Origin: Proteiniphilum acetatigenes DSM 18083
GTDB lineage: Bacteria > Bacteroidota > Bacteroidia > Bacteroidales > Dysgonomonadaceae
Length of the DNA stretch: 64,000 nt
Direction of reading: 5' to 3'
NCBI RefSeq assembly: GCF_000380985.1
Contig: NZ_KB905696.1
Location: 124,001-188,000 of the forward strand
In this document: piece by piece, positions 45,254 to 54,339 of the stretch
Position numbering within the stretch: the first letter of the stretch is position 1
Layout of the letters: each line of letters opens with the position of its first letter
Translations under genes and position numbers: made by a program
Notes under the pieces: model-generated
Seen by the model: only the letters and a program-made list of their open reading frames with translations
Told to the model about the DNA's origin: nothing
Database searches by the model: none

Positions 45254-45282
45254 GGTGGCGCTGCTCAAAAAGCAGCGCCACC
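45254..45282. terminator. Bidirectional terminator hairpin
   Basis: GGTGGCGCTGCT (45254-45265), loop CAAAA and AGCAGCGCCACC (45271-45282) form a perfect 12-bp GC-rich stem. It lies between the convergent toxin gene and the lipoprotein gene. The minus strand continues with a short U-run, the plus strand with AT-rich sequence. Confidence 0.85.
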
Positions 45283-45307
45283 TCAATTTATTCTGTATAT
45301 TTGAGTC

Positions 45308-46285
45308 TTATGGATTAGGGTCAACAGGCGTTTCTGTTCCCCCATCTCCTTCAAGATCGATCGTTCCCCCATCTCCCATTTCAGTACTTTCAGTAGTTAT
45401 GGTTAAATTGTTATCCACCAGTGCGTCATTTACTTTAACCCGTATTGTCGTAAGCATATTTCGTTTAAAAGCTATGTCTTGTGTAGCTATAGGGACTTCG
45501 GCTCCATCAGCTTTTAACCAATTGACGGAAAGAGTGATGGTTTCCGAATAATTATCGTTCGTCCAGCTAGCATAAGGATAAGTGTTTTGAAAAGTGAAAA
45601 TCTGTTGTATTTCAGTCGCAGGATACTCAATATACAAATCAGGTGCTTCAGAGATACTTATTTTTACTTGTCCATCCGTAACTCCTTCTACTTCCACTTT
45701 TACTCCAAATACTACACGCTTCATGTTAATAGATACGGAACCATTGTTAGATGGAGTATAGCCTTCAATCTGCCCATGGTATCTATCAAGATTTGGACGA
45801 TCAAAAATCGACCGGGGATTTATTAAAAATGTCGATCCTCTTGACAATGACGTCATTTCCTTAGAGGAAGAATAGGTAAATGCATTGTTTAGTGGAGTAA
45901 CCTCATTTGTGTAAAATGGTAAATAATAACCACCACCGCTAAAAAGCAATCTGTTTTTCCCATCTACAACCATTGAACATACGAATTTATACTTGTATCC
46001 CTCCAATAATTTTACCGTCATTGAAGCTTTGTTATCAAATAACCCATACGCATAAGGCTTGTAGTCAGTACTGCCCTGTGTAGGTGCAGCATAGACTTGT
46101 ATGCCGTATAAATCATTGCTTTCCGTTGACCTTAAAGGTGATTCGGAAATTTCTGTTATTTCACCGGAAAAACCCAATGACACAATGTACTCTTTAGATG
46201 TTACAGGTTCATCGATAACTGGTGTGTCTTTACTACAGGAAAAGAATAGACCTATCCCCATCAATAGAATTAAAGCTTTCTTCAT
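45308..46285 (-). CDS. Lipoprotein, possibly fimbrillin-like
   Basis: The 325-residue protein has a lipobox LFFSC (Cys17) after a short signal. The mature part is rich in beta-strands and Ser/Thr/Tyr, with GVKVEVEGVTDGQVKISI near residue 200, a pattern seen in fimbrillin-family and other Bacteroidales surface lipoproteins. The C-terminus is acidic and repetitive (two EGDGG/GDGGT units and a Pro-rich tail). Function is unknown. It lies between two toxin-antitoxin modules. Confidence 0.8.
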   Translation of the reverse strand: MKKALILLMGIGLFFSCSKDTPVIDEPVTSKEYIVSLGFSGEITEISESPLRSTESNDLYGIQVYAAPTQGSTDYKPYAYGLFDNKASMTVKLLEGYKYKFVCSMVVDGKNRLLFSGGGYYLPFYTNEVTPLNNAFTYSSSKEMTSLSRGSTFLINPRSIFDRPNLDRYHGQIEGYTPSNNGSVSINMKRVVFGVKVEVEGVTDGQVKISISEAPDLYIEYPATEIQQIFTFQNTYPYASWTNDNYSETITLSVNWLKADGAEVPIATQDIAFKRNMLTTIRVKVNDALVDNNLTITTESTEMGDGGTIDLEGDGGTETPVDPNP

Positions 46286-46404
46286 AATTAGAAATTTATA
46301 GTGAAACTTGAAAAATTGTCTTTATAAATAATGATAATAATTAGCTAAAAAACAGCCATGGGAGATTGTGATCCCTGAATATACTCTGCACTGAGCTTTT
46401 CGTT

Positions 46405-46680
46405 TTATTTATCCCCGTAATGTCCGTAGGCGGAAAGGACAAGCACCAGTACCACTTCATCGTAAACCCGATAAACCAACCGATGTTTATCGGAAATCCT
46501 GCGTGACCACGTTTCTTCTCCGTAATGTTTCATCCTTTCCACATGCCCGGTTCCGGAATAGGGATGATGCTCCAGCTCTTCAAGCAGCTTCACCACTTTT
46601 TTGTATGCTTTTGGCTCACTGCGTTTCAACCGCTTGATATCATAGGTGGCTTCGTCAGTAAAGCTAATCAAATAGTTCAT
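46405..46680 (-). CDS. Txe/YoeB family toxin
   Basis: The 91-residue toxin matches YoeB: an N-terminal DEATYDIKRLKRSEPKAYKK helix pair, then HPYSGTGHVERMKHYG and the C-terminal EETWSRRISDKHRLVYRVYD, with the expected Arg/His/Tyr catalytic region. YoeB binds the ribosome and cleaves mRNA. Its ATG overlaps the antitoxin stop by four bases (46677-46680). Confidence 0.92.
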   Translation of the reverse strand: MNYLISFTDEATYDIKRLKRSEPKAYKKVVKLLEELEHHPYSGTGHVERMKHYGEETWSRRISDKHRLVYRVYDEVVLVLVLSAYGHYGDK

Positions 46681-46934
46681 AACGAATGCAGAAAGGCCTG
46701 TAATTCTTCTTTATTGTGTATTGTTTTTGTTTTTCCCTCTTTCGCCTGTTGAATAGAACGGTCTATTTTGGCGTAAAATTCCTCTTCCGTCATTAATGTG
46801 TCGTCTTTTTCAATTGGTGTCAGTTTGTAGGACACCCCTTTACGGCGTAGGATAACCTGCTCTCCTTTTTCTATGAGGCCGAAATAATAGCCTTGCTTGT
46901 CCCGGAATTGTCTGCTGCTGATAATGGTTGCCAT
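46677..46934 (-). CDS. Antitoxin of the YoeB module (Phd/YefM-like)
   Basis: The 85-residue protein has the Phd/YefM-type N-terminus (IISSRQFRDKQGYYFGLIEK, then GEQVILRRKGVSYKL) that binds DNA, followed by an acidic toxin-binding tail. It is the first gene of the pair, and a TATCTTTG -7 box lies upstream at 46970-46977. Confidence 0.87.
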   Translation of the reverse strand: MATIISSRQFRDKQGYYFGLIEKGEQVILRRKGVSYKLTPIEKDDTLMTEEEFYAKIDRSIQQAKEGKTKTIHNKEELQAFLHSL

Positions 46935-46969
46935 ATTTTTATTCTTTTTTTACAAATTATTTCTTGTTA

Positions 46970-46977
46970 CAAAGATA
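46970..46977 (-). promoter_or_regulatory. -7 box of the YoeB antitoxin-toxin operon
   Basis: The minus strand reads TATCTTTG, about 36 bases before the antitoxin ATG. Confidence 0.55.
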
Positions 46978-47053
46978 GTCCTTATTTTCGAAAACGGTCA
47001 CAAAAGCGGCTACATTTTGAGCATTACGCTTTCAGATGTTATTTAATTTTCAC

Positions 47054-47061
47054 TACTTTTG
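47054..47061 (+). promoter_or_regulatory. -7 box of the ECF sigma factor gene
   Basis: TACTTTTG lies 26 bases before the ATG at 47087. No convincing -33 box is seen. Confidence 0.5.
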
Positions 47062-47086
47062 CAATTCATTCTATTATTGATTGCCG

Positions 47087-47593
47087 ATGCGGATTTTAGA
47101 AAAAAAGTTTTCCGGATATTTCTGCACTTATTACCGTCAGCTTTGTCTGCACGCCTTGCATTTTATGGGTAACCCTGAAGAAGCAGAGGATGTGGTACAA
47201 GAAACATTTATGAGTCTCTGGGATAAAAAAGAACAGATAGAAACGATCCAGTCAGTGAAATCGTATCTGTACACAGCCGTTAGAAATAACTGCCTGACCC
47301 GTATCCGTGATGCGAAGCCTACTACTTCACTCGATATACTCCCCGACGAACAGTTTGCTGAAGAAGATCAGATGAAACGTGCCGAAATGGAAGCCCGTAT
47401 CTGGAAAATGATAGACGAACTACCGGAGCGCCGTCGCGAGATCTTCCTGATGGCAAAACGCGACGGAATAAGCTACAAAGAGATTGCCGAACAAACCGGA
47501 TTATCGGTAAAAACCGTGGAGAACCACGTATTTCGCGCCATGCAATCGCTCCGGAACAAAGACTTCAATGCGTATCTTTTCTTTTTTGCGTAA
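47087..47593 (+). CDS. ECF-family RNA polymerase sigma factor
   Basis: From the ATG at 47087 (a TTG two codons earlier is also open) the protein has 168 residues. Region 2 includes NPEEAEDVVQETFMSLWD near residue 25 and region 4 includes LPERRREIFLMAKRDGISYK, then EIAEQTGLSVKTVENHV near 135. It should be held inactive by the FecR protein and released when the TonB receptor senses its substrate. Unusually, about 1.9 kb with other genes separates it from fecR. Confidence 0.95.
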   Translation: MRILEKKFSGYFCTYYRQLCLHALHFMGNPEEAEDVVQETFMSLWDKKEQIETIQSVKSYLYTAVRNNCLTRIRDAKPTTSLDILPDEQFAEEDQMKRAEMEARIWKMIDELPERRREIFLMAKRDGISYKEIAEQTGLSVKTVENHVFRAMQSLRNKDFNAYLFFFA

Positions 47594-47718
47594 AATTCTT
47601 CACTTTCGAGTGAGGGATTTTTAGCTTTCGTGCATCATATAATAAGAATACTACTTTAATATTTATTTACCCGAATTCCTGACTAAAAAAGGCATGAGGG
47701 AAACAAAAAATTAAGATT

Positions 47719-48770
47719 ATGAAAACAAAAAAGTATCTCTTATTAACTAGTACCCTTTGTATTGGGTTAGCATTTGCATTTGTTATTACAAGTTGCAATA
47801 GAGATGAAGCTATTGTGGAACAAGCCGGTAATGAAGGGCTTGTGGAGATTATGGGTGTGAGTGTAGAATTGAAAAATAATACATTAACACTGAATAGCGA
47901 GAGTGAATTGCAAGACTTAGTATTAAGTTGAAAGCCTATCAATCTGTTTCAACAAGACAGGGTAGTGATGAAGTTTTCAATAATGACGTAAATAAGACAT
48001 TATGTATTGATGGTTTTAAATCGCTTTATGATATTTTTGTAGATGCGATGAGAGATGCAGAGTCATACTATGATAGAGAAGGCGGCTACGAGGAATTTAA
48101 GAAGAAATATGCTTCTCTTTATTTCCCTGAATATGGGGATGACTATTCTGCTTACCTTCCCGTAAGCGATCCAGCTTTATCTAAATTCCTTAATAGTGAT
48201 GGAGAAATAATTATAGATGGAGAAACAGTCAACATGAAAAACATTTCTACTTATGAACAGTTAAGAGAGCTTGGTCTAACACCACCAGAGGAAGTCGTGA
48301 TTATATCAGACGAGGGTTCCCCTTCAAATACTCGAGCAGGAGATGTTTTCTTCCCTGGTGCACCATTTCAGTTGTTACCAGACAAAACATTTCAAATGAA
48401 CAATAGGCGCATATGGGTTACTCTGGATGATGTGACTGTAGATAATAATGCTAGAACGAAAGCTGGTTTTGATATCTGTTTCAGGAAAAAAGGATTTCTT
48501 GGAGCGTGGTATAACCATTGGGCGCTTACAAAAACTTATGCCCATATTGGTCCTCAGGGACTGAGGGTTGTCGACAATAAAACGATAGACGGTTATTCCT
48601 CGCATGATCACTCATTTTTCTTAGTAAACGGCACGGAAATATCCACCCCAACTACTACACCAGGCTATTATCAGAAAGATGTTTATGGAGAGGCCCAGAT
48701 TTATTACGATGCTTTGAGAGCATATACTTTTATAGTGCCATTGCATTATAGATTTTTCAGATGGTGGTAA
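47719..48770 (+). pseudogene. Lipoprotein gene split by a frameshift
   Basis: The first part (47719-47931) encodes a lipoprotein signal with Cys26 and 44 mature residues, ending at a TGA at 47929. The second part (to 48770) continues in another frame without a plausible start and encodes about 280 residues, including DYSAYLPVSDPALSKFL and FDICFRKKGFLGAWYNHWAL. Adding one T in AGTTGA would join the two as LVLSLKAYQS. This is therefore one gene broken by a one-base deletion, or a sequencing error. No slippery heptamer is seen. I do not recognise the family. Confidence 0.7.
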
Positions 48771-48828
48771 TTACAAAAGTAAAAATTAAGGTATGTTTTA
48801 TTGATATATTAATAATGAAGAATAAATT

Positions 48829-49428
48829 ATGAGGGAAACAATTTTACTAAGTTTATCTGTTTTATTCCTATTTTCTTCCCCCGCCATAATGGCACAGGAC
48901 AAAAAAATAGGATTGCAACTGGAAGCAGGATATGGAATAATAAGCAACAAAGACAATGCCAGTGCGTATCAATTTTTTCTTTCACCTTATTATCGAGTTA
49001 ATGACAATTTCTCAATGGGGATTGGAGCAGGTCTTATGCAACACAAAAGTACTTTTCCGGAAAGGAGTTATCCGGTATATGTTCATTCTAAATATAGATT
49101 GAATACGAACTCGAATTTAAAGCCATTTTTTAATTTAAAAATTGGATATGGCTTTGGCTCAACAGATATGGGAATAGCCGGCATAGATGTCAATGACCTT
49201 CAGTACTCCGGTGAAATTAAGTACAGTGCTGATTTTTTCATTTCGCCGTCAATAGGAATAAGCTATGATGTAGTAAAGCAACGTTCTCTTTTTCTTGCTA
49301 TTTCGTATGATTTGTTGAAAGTGAAGACTAAGAATATGATTCGTCAAGAAAATGCCGTCGTAGATTTAAAACAGTATACTGAAAAAAACAGTTCAATAAT
49401 TGGATTGAGAGTGGGATACGAGTTTTAG
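48829..49428 (+). CDS. Outer-membrane beta-barrel protein
   Basis: The 199-residue protein has a Sec signal (MRETILLSLSVLFLFSSPAI, ending near MAQ) and a mature part of alternating strands (LQLEAGYGII, YQFFLSPYYRVNDNFSMGIG, KPFFNLKIGYGFG) ending in GLRVGYEF, as expected for an 8-stranded outer-membrane barrel. It follows the frameshifted lipoprotein gene by 58 bases and the two may form an accessory pair inserted between sigma and anti-sigma genes. Confidence 0.8.
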   Translation: MRETILLSLSVLFLFSSPAIMAQDKKIGLQLEAGYGIISNKDNASAYQFFLSPYYRVNDNFSMGIGAGLMQHKSTFPERSYPVYVHSKYRLNTNSNLKPFFNLKIGYGFGSTDMGIAGIDVNDLQYSGEIKYSADFFISPSIGISYDVVKQRSLFLAISYDLLKVKTKNMIRQENAVVDLKQYTEKNSSIIGLRVGYEF

Positions 49429-49438
49429 AATTATTATC

Positions 49439-49507
49439 ACCCCTGAATCTTGTACGACAAGTATCATTAAAAAATAGTATTAATTTTGTTGACCAAGATT
49501 CGGGGGT
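49439..49507. repeat. 14-base inverted repeat enclosing the fecR promoter box
   Basis: ACCCCTGAATCTTG (49439-49452) and CAAGATTCGGGGGT (49494-49507) are complementary apart from one T-G position. The 41-base interior contains TAATTTTG (49481-49488), the likely -7 box for fecR. It could be a miniature element, a terminator for the barrel gene, or a regulatory structure. Confidence 0.65.
49481..49488 (+). promoter_or_regulatory. -7 box for the fecR operon
   Basis: TAATTTTG matches TAnnTTTG and lies 45 bases before the fecR ATG, inside the loop of an inverted repeat. This suggests fecR is transcribed apart from the sigma gene. Confidence 0.5.
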
Positions 49508-49533
49508 AATTTATCTCTAAATATAAGATCGTT

Positions 49534-50358
49534 ATGCGACGGTTAGAAATCGATAAAACAGAAGAATCCGTACGTTTTGTAGCCCGGCACTATCAACCCG
49601 GCAGGTTCGACAGCCGTAAAGCCTGGCTTCAAATGGGTGGGCGTTTAGGTATCGCCCCGGAACGGCGGTCATTGACTTTGTTGTGGCGTGTTGCGGCAGT
49701 AGCAATAGTTGTTATCACGGCAGGAATTTTGTATCTCACCGCAGAAAGGGGTGATACGCTCATTGCCGGATACGATCACACTGAATTCACACTCCCCGAC
49801 CAAACCGAGATCGTGATGCAAAAGGGGTCGGTATTGAAATACGACAAATATTTCGATAAAACCGAACGACGTGTCTCAATGTATGGAGAGATTACGTTTG
49901 AAGTCGCCCCTGATGAAACAAAACCGTTTATTATCTCTACACCTGCAGCACAAATAAAAGTACTCGGAACAGAGTTTACCGTCATTGCCGATGATGATGA
50001 AACCCGCCTCAGCGTAACTTCAGGTAAGGTACTTTTCACCCCTGATGATCCGGTGATCCCTTTACTATGTACTGCCGGCATGACCGTACATTACAGCGCC
50101 GGGAGCAAAACCGTCAAAATCGCTTCTACCGACAGCGAAATGGAAATCAATGGCAAAACGAGATCACTCACTTTCGAGAATATGAGACTGAAAGAGGTGG
50201 TGATGGTACTGTCACACTTCTATAAGATACAAATTGAATTGCCGGAGAGCGAATCGGAGTTGACATTCAGTTCCTCTTTTACCCAGGCAAGCATTATCGA
50301 AATCATCAATATTATCAATCTCACACTCGATACGCATATTACTATTATAGAACCATAA
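49534..50358 (+). CDS. FecR family anti-sigma factor
   Basis: The 274-residue protein has a short cytoplasmic N-terminus, one membrane helix (LLWRVAAVAIVVITAGILYL near residue 50) and a periplasmic FecR domain with EFTLPDQTEIVMQKGSVLKY and the typical GEITFEVAPDETKPFIIST near 125. A C-terminal DUF4974 domain (LTFENMRLKEVVMVLSHFY) follows. It should bind the ECF sigma factor and respond to the STN domain of the receptor encoded next, which it overlaps by one base. Confidence 0.94.
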   Translation: MRRLEIDKTEESVRFVARHYQPGRFDSRKAWLQMGGRLGIAPERRSLTLLWRVAAVAIVVITAGILYLTAERGDTLIAGYDHTEFTLPDQTEIVMQKGSVLKYDKYFDKTERRVSMYGEITFEVAPDETKPFIISTPAAQIKVLGTEFTVIADDDETRLSVTSGKVLFTPDDPVIPLLCTAGMTVHYSAGSKTVKIASTDSEMEINGKTRSLTFENMRLKEVVMVLSHFYKIQIELPESESELTFSSSFTQASIIEIINIINLTLDTHITIIEP

Positions 50359-53114
50359 TGAGACGAAACATTCTTCTCCTGTTGCTGACCATCACCTTTC
50401 CATTGGCAGCAGTCAGTCAGGGAAAAATAGAATTGAATCTGGAAAACCGGCCGGTTATTGAGGCGCTTCGGCAAATCGAAAAACAGTCGGGCTACACTTT
50501 TTCGTACAACCCTTCCCTATTGAAAGACTTCCCTAAGGTCACCATCCGGATCACAGATGAACCACTCGAAGAAGCACTACAGGCACTTTTCGGAAAGACC
50601 AATATCCGGTTTGTCATACAGGGGAAATATATTATCCTGAAAAAACGCCCTAAAGAGATTACCGTCAGCGGGTTTATCTACGACCGGGAATCACACGAAT
50701 CGCTGATAGCCGCCAATGTGTACGACCTTATTTCGGGACATGGCGCCGCCAGTAACAATTTCGGATTTTACAGCCTCTCTGTTCCACCGGGGGAGGTAGA
50801 GCTTCGTCCCAGTTATGTGGGATATGCCTCCGACAATTATTCCTTTACAGTTATACAAGATACCGTAATCCATTTTTTTCTGCAACCGTCCTCACTACTG
50901 AAAGAAGTGGTGGTGGACGGGGAACTGAAAAATCCGGCACAACACGCCGAGACAGGCAAGATAAGCCTGAACTCCTTGATGCTGAAAGCTATACCTGCAT
51001 TTATGGGCGAAAGCGACATCATCAAAACACTGCAGCAAATGCCGGGTGTGGCAGTCGGCACCGATGGTATGGCCGGGCTTTATGTACGGGGCGGAAATGC
51101 CGATGAGAACCTCTACCTTGTAGACGGGAATCCCCTCTATCACGTTCATCACCTATTGGGGCTCTTTTCCACCTTTAATCCCGAAGCGGTGAAAACAATG
51201 GATTTCTATAAAGGCAGTTTTCCCGCGCGCTACGGAGGACGCCTCTCCTCAGTTGTAGATGTGAGGATGAATGATGGCGATATGAAAAAGTTCTCAGGAA
51301 CGGCTTCCATCGGTTTAATCTCATCCCGTTTGAATTTCCAGGGGCCTATCATCAAAGATAAAACGTCGTTCTCAGTCTCGTTCCGCCGTACCTATCTCGA
51401 CCTGCTGGCCCGTCCGGCAATGTATTTTATCAACAGGAAGAATGAAAAGAAAGACCCGGACAATTACGATAAGATTGATTTTGCATACTATTTCTATGAT
51501 CTCAACGCCAAAGTCAATCATAAATTCTCCGACAGGAGCCGGATTTATCTGAGTTTATATGACGGGAAAGACAAACTTTTCGCTAATGGTAAAAGCAGAA
51601 GTAAAGATATATTGTACGGAGATTCCGGTTATATTTCTTATACCTCTGAAACAGACCACCCTGACATTCCCGCTTATCAATACGCGTACAATACAAATAC
51701 TGATCAAAGTACAAACATAGATATAGGCTGGGGAACCCGTATGGCATCGCTCAACTGGACTTATGCCGTCAACAGCAAACTGTTCTCAAATGCCACGCTG
51801 GTATATAGCCGATATCGGTCGGATATTTCAGTTTTAAGTGAAAGCAAAGGAACTTATATATTCAGAGATAATGAAAATCAGCAAGAAAGATCGGAAAATT
51901 TCTATCGCTCTTTTAATCCGATATATAAGTCCGGCATTGAAGATATAGGCTATCGCCTCGATTTTGATTATGCATACAATAATAATCACCTGATCCGGTT
52001 CGGAACAGCGTTACTGCATCATGATTTCCGCCCCGAGGAGAGTCGGGTTTTCCGGAAAATAGACGGAGACAGAAATAAGAACGATACCATCACCTATGCG
52101 GACGATCAGATCTCAGTGCGGGAACTATCCCTCTATGCAGAGGACGAGATGGAATTAACCGAAAGATTGAGGGTAAACGCCGGCATGCATCTGTCAGGAT
52201 TTTTCGTACAGGGGAAATCCTATTTGAGTGCCCAACCCCGCCTGGCAGCCCGTTATCTCTTGTCGGAAGACTTCTCCCTGAAGGCATCTTACGGTAAAAT
52301 GAGCCAATATGTCCATTTGTTGCAAAGCAGTTATATAAACTCACCCAACGATTTATGGGTACCTATCACCAAAAATGTGAAACCGCTCTCTTCACACCAG
52401 TTTTCGGCAGGGATATTCGGACGTTACCGGGGATTTGACCTCTCGGCAGAGACATACTACAAAAAATCGACCAACCAGGTGGAATACAAAGACGGCGCGA
52501 CCATACTTGCCGGCAACACAAACTGGGAAGACCGCATCGCCCAGGGTATCGGCACATCATACGGATTAGAGCTGATGGCAAAAAAAAGTTTCGAGAAAAC
52601 ATCGGGATGGATCGGCGACACCCTCTCCTGGGCAAACCGTCAGTTCCCGAACGGAGAGATCAACCAGGGAAAAGTATATCCGGCGAAATATGATAACCGG
52701 CATAAGGTCAATGCGGTTCTTTTGCATAAGTTTAATTCCAAATTCGACCTGAATGTTTCATGGATCTACGCCACCGGCAACTGGACAACCCTCCCGATAG
52801 AAGAATATATTGATATGAACGGAAATAAGAGACAGTATATTCACCAGCGAAATAATTATAAGATGCCAAACTACCAGCGGCTCGATCTGAGTTTCAATTA
52901 CTACCGCCACAAGAAAAACGGCAGAATGGGGATATGGAATTTCAGCATCTATAATGCATATATGCATCACAACTCGTTCCTGGTATTGCCTGATGAGAGT
53001 TTTGCTCCTGACCCTAACAGTGTAGACGGTTATCCTCAAAAGAGTTACCCCACCTATCAGAGCTACTCTATCTTCCCCATTATTCCCTCATTTTCCTATA
53101 CGTATAAATTCTGA
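50358..53114 (+). CDS. STN-domain TonB-dependent receptor (signalling transporter)
   Basis: The 918-residue outer-membrane receptor has a signal peptide, an N-terminal STN (secretin/TonB) signalling domain (LENRPVIEALRQIEKQSGYT near residue 27), a CarboxypepD_reg-like domain (ITVSGFIYDRESHESLIAAN near 98), a plug (GLYVRGGNADENLYLVDGNP near 235) and a large barrel ending in Phe (FSYTYKF). The STN domain marks it as the sensor for the FecR/ECF pair. The ligand is unknown; the DUF4249 lipoprotein that follows is often its partner. Confidence 0.95.
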   Translation: MRRNILLLLLTITFPLAAVSQGKIELNLENRPVIEALRQIEKQSGYTFSYNPSLLKDFPKVTIRITDEPLEEALQALFGKTNIRFVIQGKYIILKKRPKEITVSGFIYDRESHESLIAANVYDLISGHGAASNNFGFYSLSVPPGEVELRPSYVGYASDNYSFTVIQDTVIHFFLQPSSLLKEVVVDGELKNPAQHAETGKISLNSLMLKAIPAFMGESDIIKTLQQMPGVAVGTDGMAGLYVRGGNADENLYLVDGNPLYHVHHLLGLFSTFNPEAVKTMDFYKGSFPARYGGRLSSVVDVRMNDGDMKKFSGTASIGLISSRLNFQGPIIKDKTSFSVSFRRTYLDLLARPAMYFINRKNEKKDPDNYDKIDFAYYFYDLNAKVNHKFSDRSRIYLSLYDGKDKLFANGKSRSKDILYGDSGYISYTSETDHPDIPAYQYAYNTNTDQSTNIDIGWGTRMASLNWTYAVNSKLFSNATLVYSRYRSDISVLSESKGTYIFRDNENQQERSENFYRSFNPIYKSGIEDIGYRLDFDYAYNNNHLIRFGTALLHHDFRPEESRVFRKIDGDRNKNDTITYADDQISVRELSLYAEDEMELTERLRVNAGMHLSGFFVQGKSYLSAQPRLAARYLLSEDFSLKASYGKMSQYVHLLQSSYINSPNDLWVPITKNVKPLSSHQFSAGIFGRYRGFDLSAETYYKKSTNQVEYKDGATILAGNTNWEDRIAQGIGTSYGLELMAKKSFEKTSGWIGDTLSWANRQFPNGEINQGKVYPAKYDNRHKVNAVLLHKFNSKFDLNVSWIYATGNWTTLPIEEYIDMNGNKRQYIHQRNNYKMPNYQRLDLSFNYYRHKKNGRMGIWNFSIYNAYMHHNSFLVLPDESFAPDPNSVDGYPQKSYPTYQSYSIFPIIPSFSYTYKF

Positions 53115-53118
53115 CGAG

Positions 53119-54279
53119 ATGGCAAAATCAATATATACATATTTATCGATTGTACTGACCGCCACATTGCTCTCTTTATCCGCATGCCAGAAAGAGATCC
53201 ATCTTGATGTGGCCAATTACAAGCCCAGGATTGTAATGAACGGGATTATTTCGCCCGACTCGCTCATAGAAATAAGCCTCAGCAAGAGTTTTTTATATAC
53301 CGACACGCTTTTGGACAGAAGCCTGCTGAAGAATGCCTCGATGATCCTGTTCATCAATGGAGTGGAACGGGAAACGATGCGGATGGTACGGGTGGATACT
53401 GTCCACGGTCGCGACAGGCTCTTTGGATATACCGCACTAACCGGTATATATCGTTCTACGATACGCCCGAAGGTAGGTGATAAGATACGTATAGAAGCCT
53501 CTGCGGGAGAGCTTCAACCTGTCTGGGCAGAAACGACCATACCCATTCCGGCTCAAATCCTCAGTGTTGACACAGTCACCTTTTTAACATCCATGCATAT
53601 CATCCATAACAGCTACGCAGATCCCGGCGACACAGGAGAAGGTGCTTTCCGGAATATGCGTATCAAAATGGCGGTTAGTGACAACCCTACAGCAACAAAA
53701 CGCTATTTCCGGCTTCAACTCAGGTTAATGGCTGAAAAGATCGAGGAGTATCCCAACCTGCCGGATCAATACCTTTATATATACACTGACGATGATCCGA
53801 TTTTTGAAGAGGGTTATCGGAACAGCATTCTCGAAGACCTAGTTTCAGAGAACTCTCCTCTTAACGATACGCAATATTACAATTCAGCGCTTTTTTCCAA
53901 TAAATTATTTCGTGACAACGGATATACACTCGATTTTTCAATCACCGACTATTACTATATCCACACCATTTATGAGGAAAAAGAGAATGATAACATATGG
54001 GGCTATCCGATCTATGTCCCTGTCAAGACAGAAATATTCAACCCTCCAATAGAAGTGATATTCACGGCCATATCGCCGGAACTGCATCCCTATTTCCGGG
54101 AAGGGGATTTTAATCCCGACAGCGATAAAGAGTCACTCAAAATAATCTCCGAGCCGGGAATCACGTTCAGCAATGTGCACAATGGCATCGGGATTGTCGG
54201 TTCGGTATCCACGGCAAAAGCTTATATCAATATCCCGCCGTTAGAAGAAGGAGAAAGTACAATTTCCGGAAGGTACTGA
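53119..54279 (+). CDS. DUF4249 family lipoprotein
   Basis: The 386-residue protein has a lipobox SLSAC (Cys23) and the DUF4249 pattern of beta-strands (RIVMNGIISPDSLIEISLSK near residue 38, GDKIRIEASAGELQPVWAET near 118). These lipoproteins are commonly encoded right after TonB receptors in Bacteroidota and probably sit at the cell surface with them. It begins five bases after the receptor stop. Confidence 0.9.
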   Translation: MAKSIYTYLSIVLTATLLSLSACQKEIHLDVANYKPRIVMNGIISPDSLIEISLSKSFLYTDTLLDRSLLKNASMILFINGVERETMRMVRVDTVHGRDRLFGYTALTGIYRSTIRPKVGDKIRIEASAGELQPVWAETTIPIPAQILSVDTVTFLTSMHIIHNSYADPGDTGEGAFRNMRIKMAVSDNPTATKRYFRLQLRLMAEKIEEYPNLPDQYLYIYTDDDPIFEEGYRNSILEDLVSENSPLNDTQYYNSALFSNKLFRDNGYTLDFSITDYYYIHTIYEEKENDNIWGYPIYVPVKTEIFNPPIEVIFTAISPELHPYFREGDFNPDSDKESLKIISEPGITFSNVHNGIGIVGSVSTAKAYINIPPLEEGESTISGRY

Positions 54280-54339
54280 ACCGGGTATTCTTCAATCCGT
54301 CTTCCCAATTCCACACTACAATCCTGAGTGAACCATTCC

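Noticed and set aside
47907-47931. Programmed frameshift in the split lipoprotein gene
   Set aside because: There is no slippery heptamer or downstream structure by eye; a one-base deletion or sequencing error is simpler.
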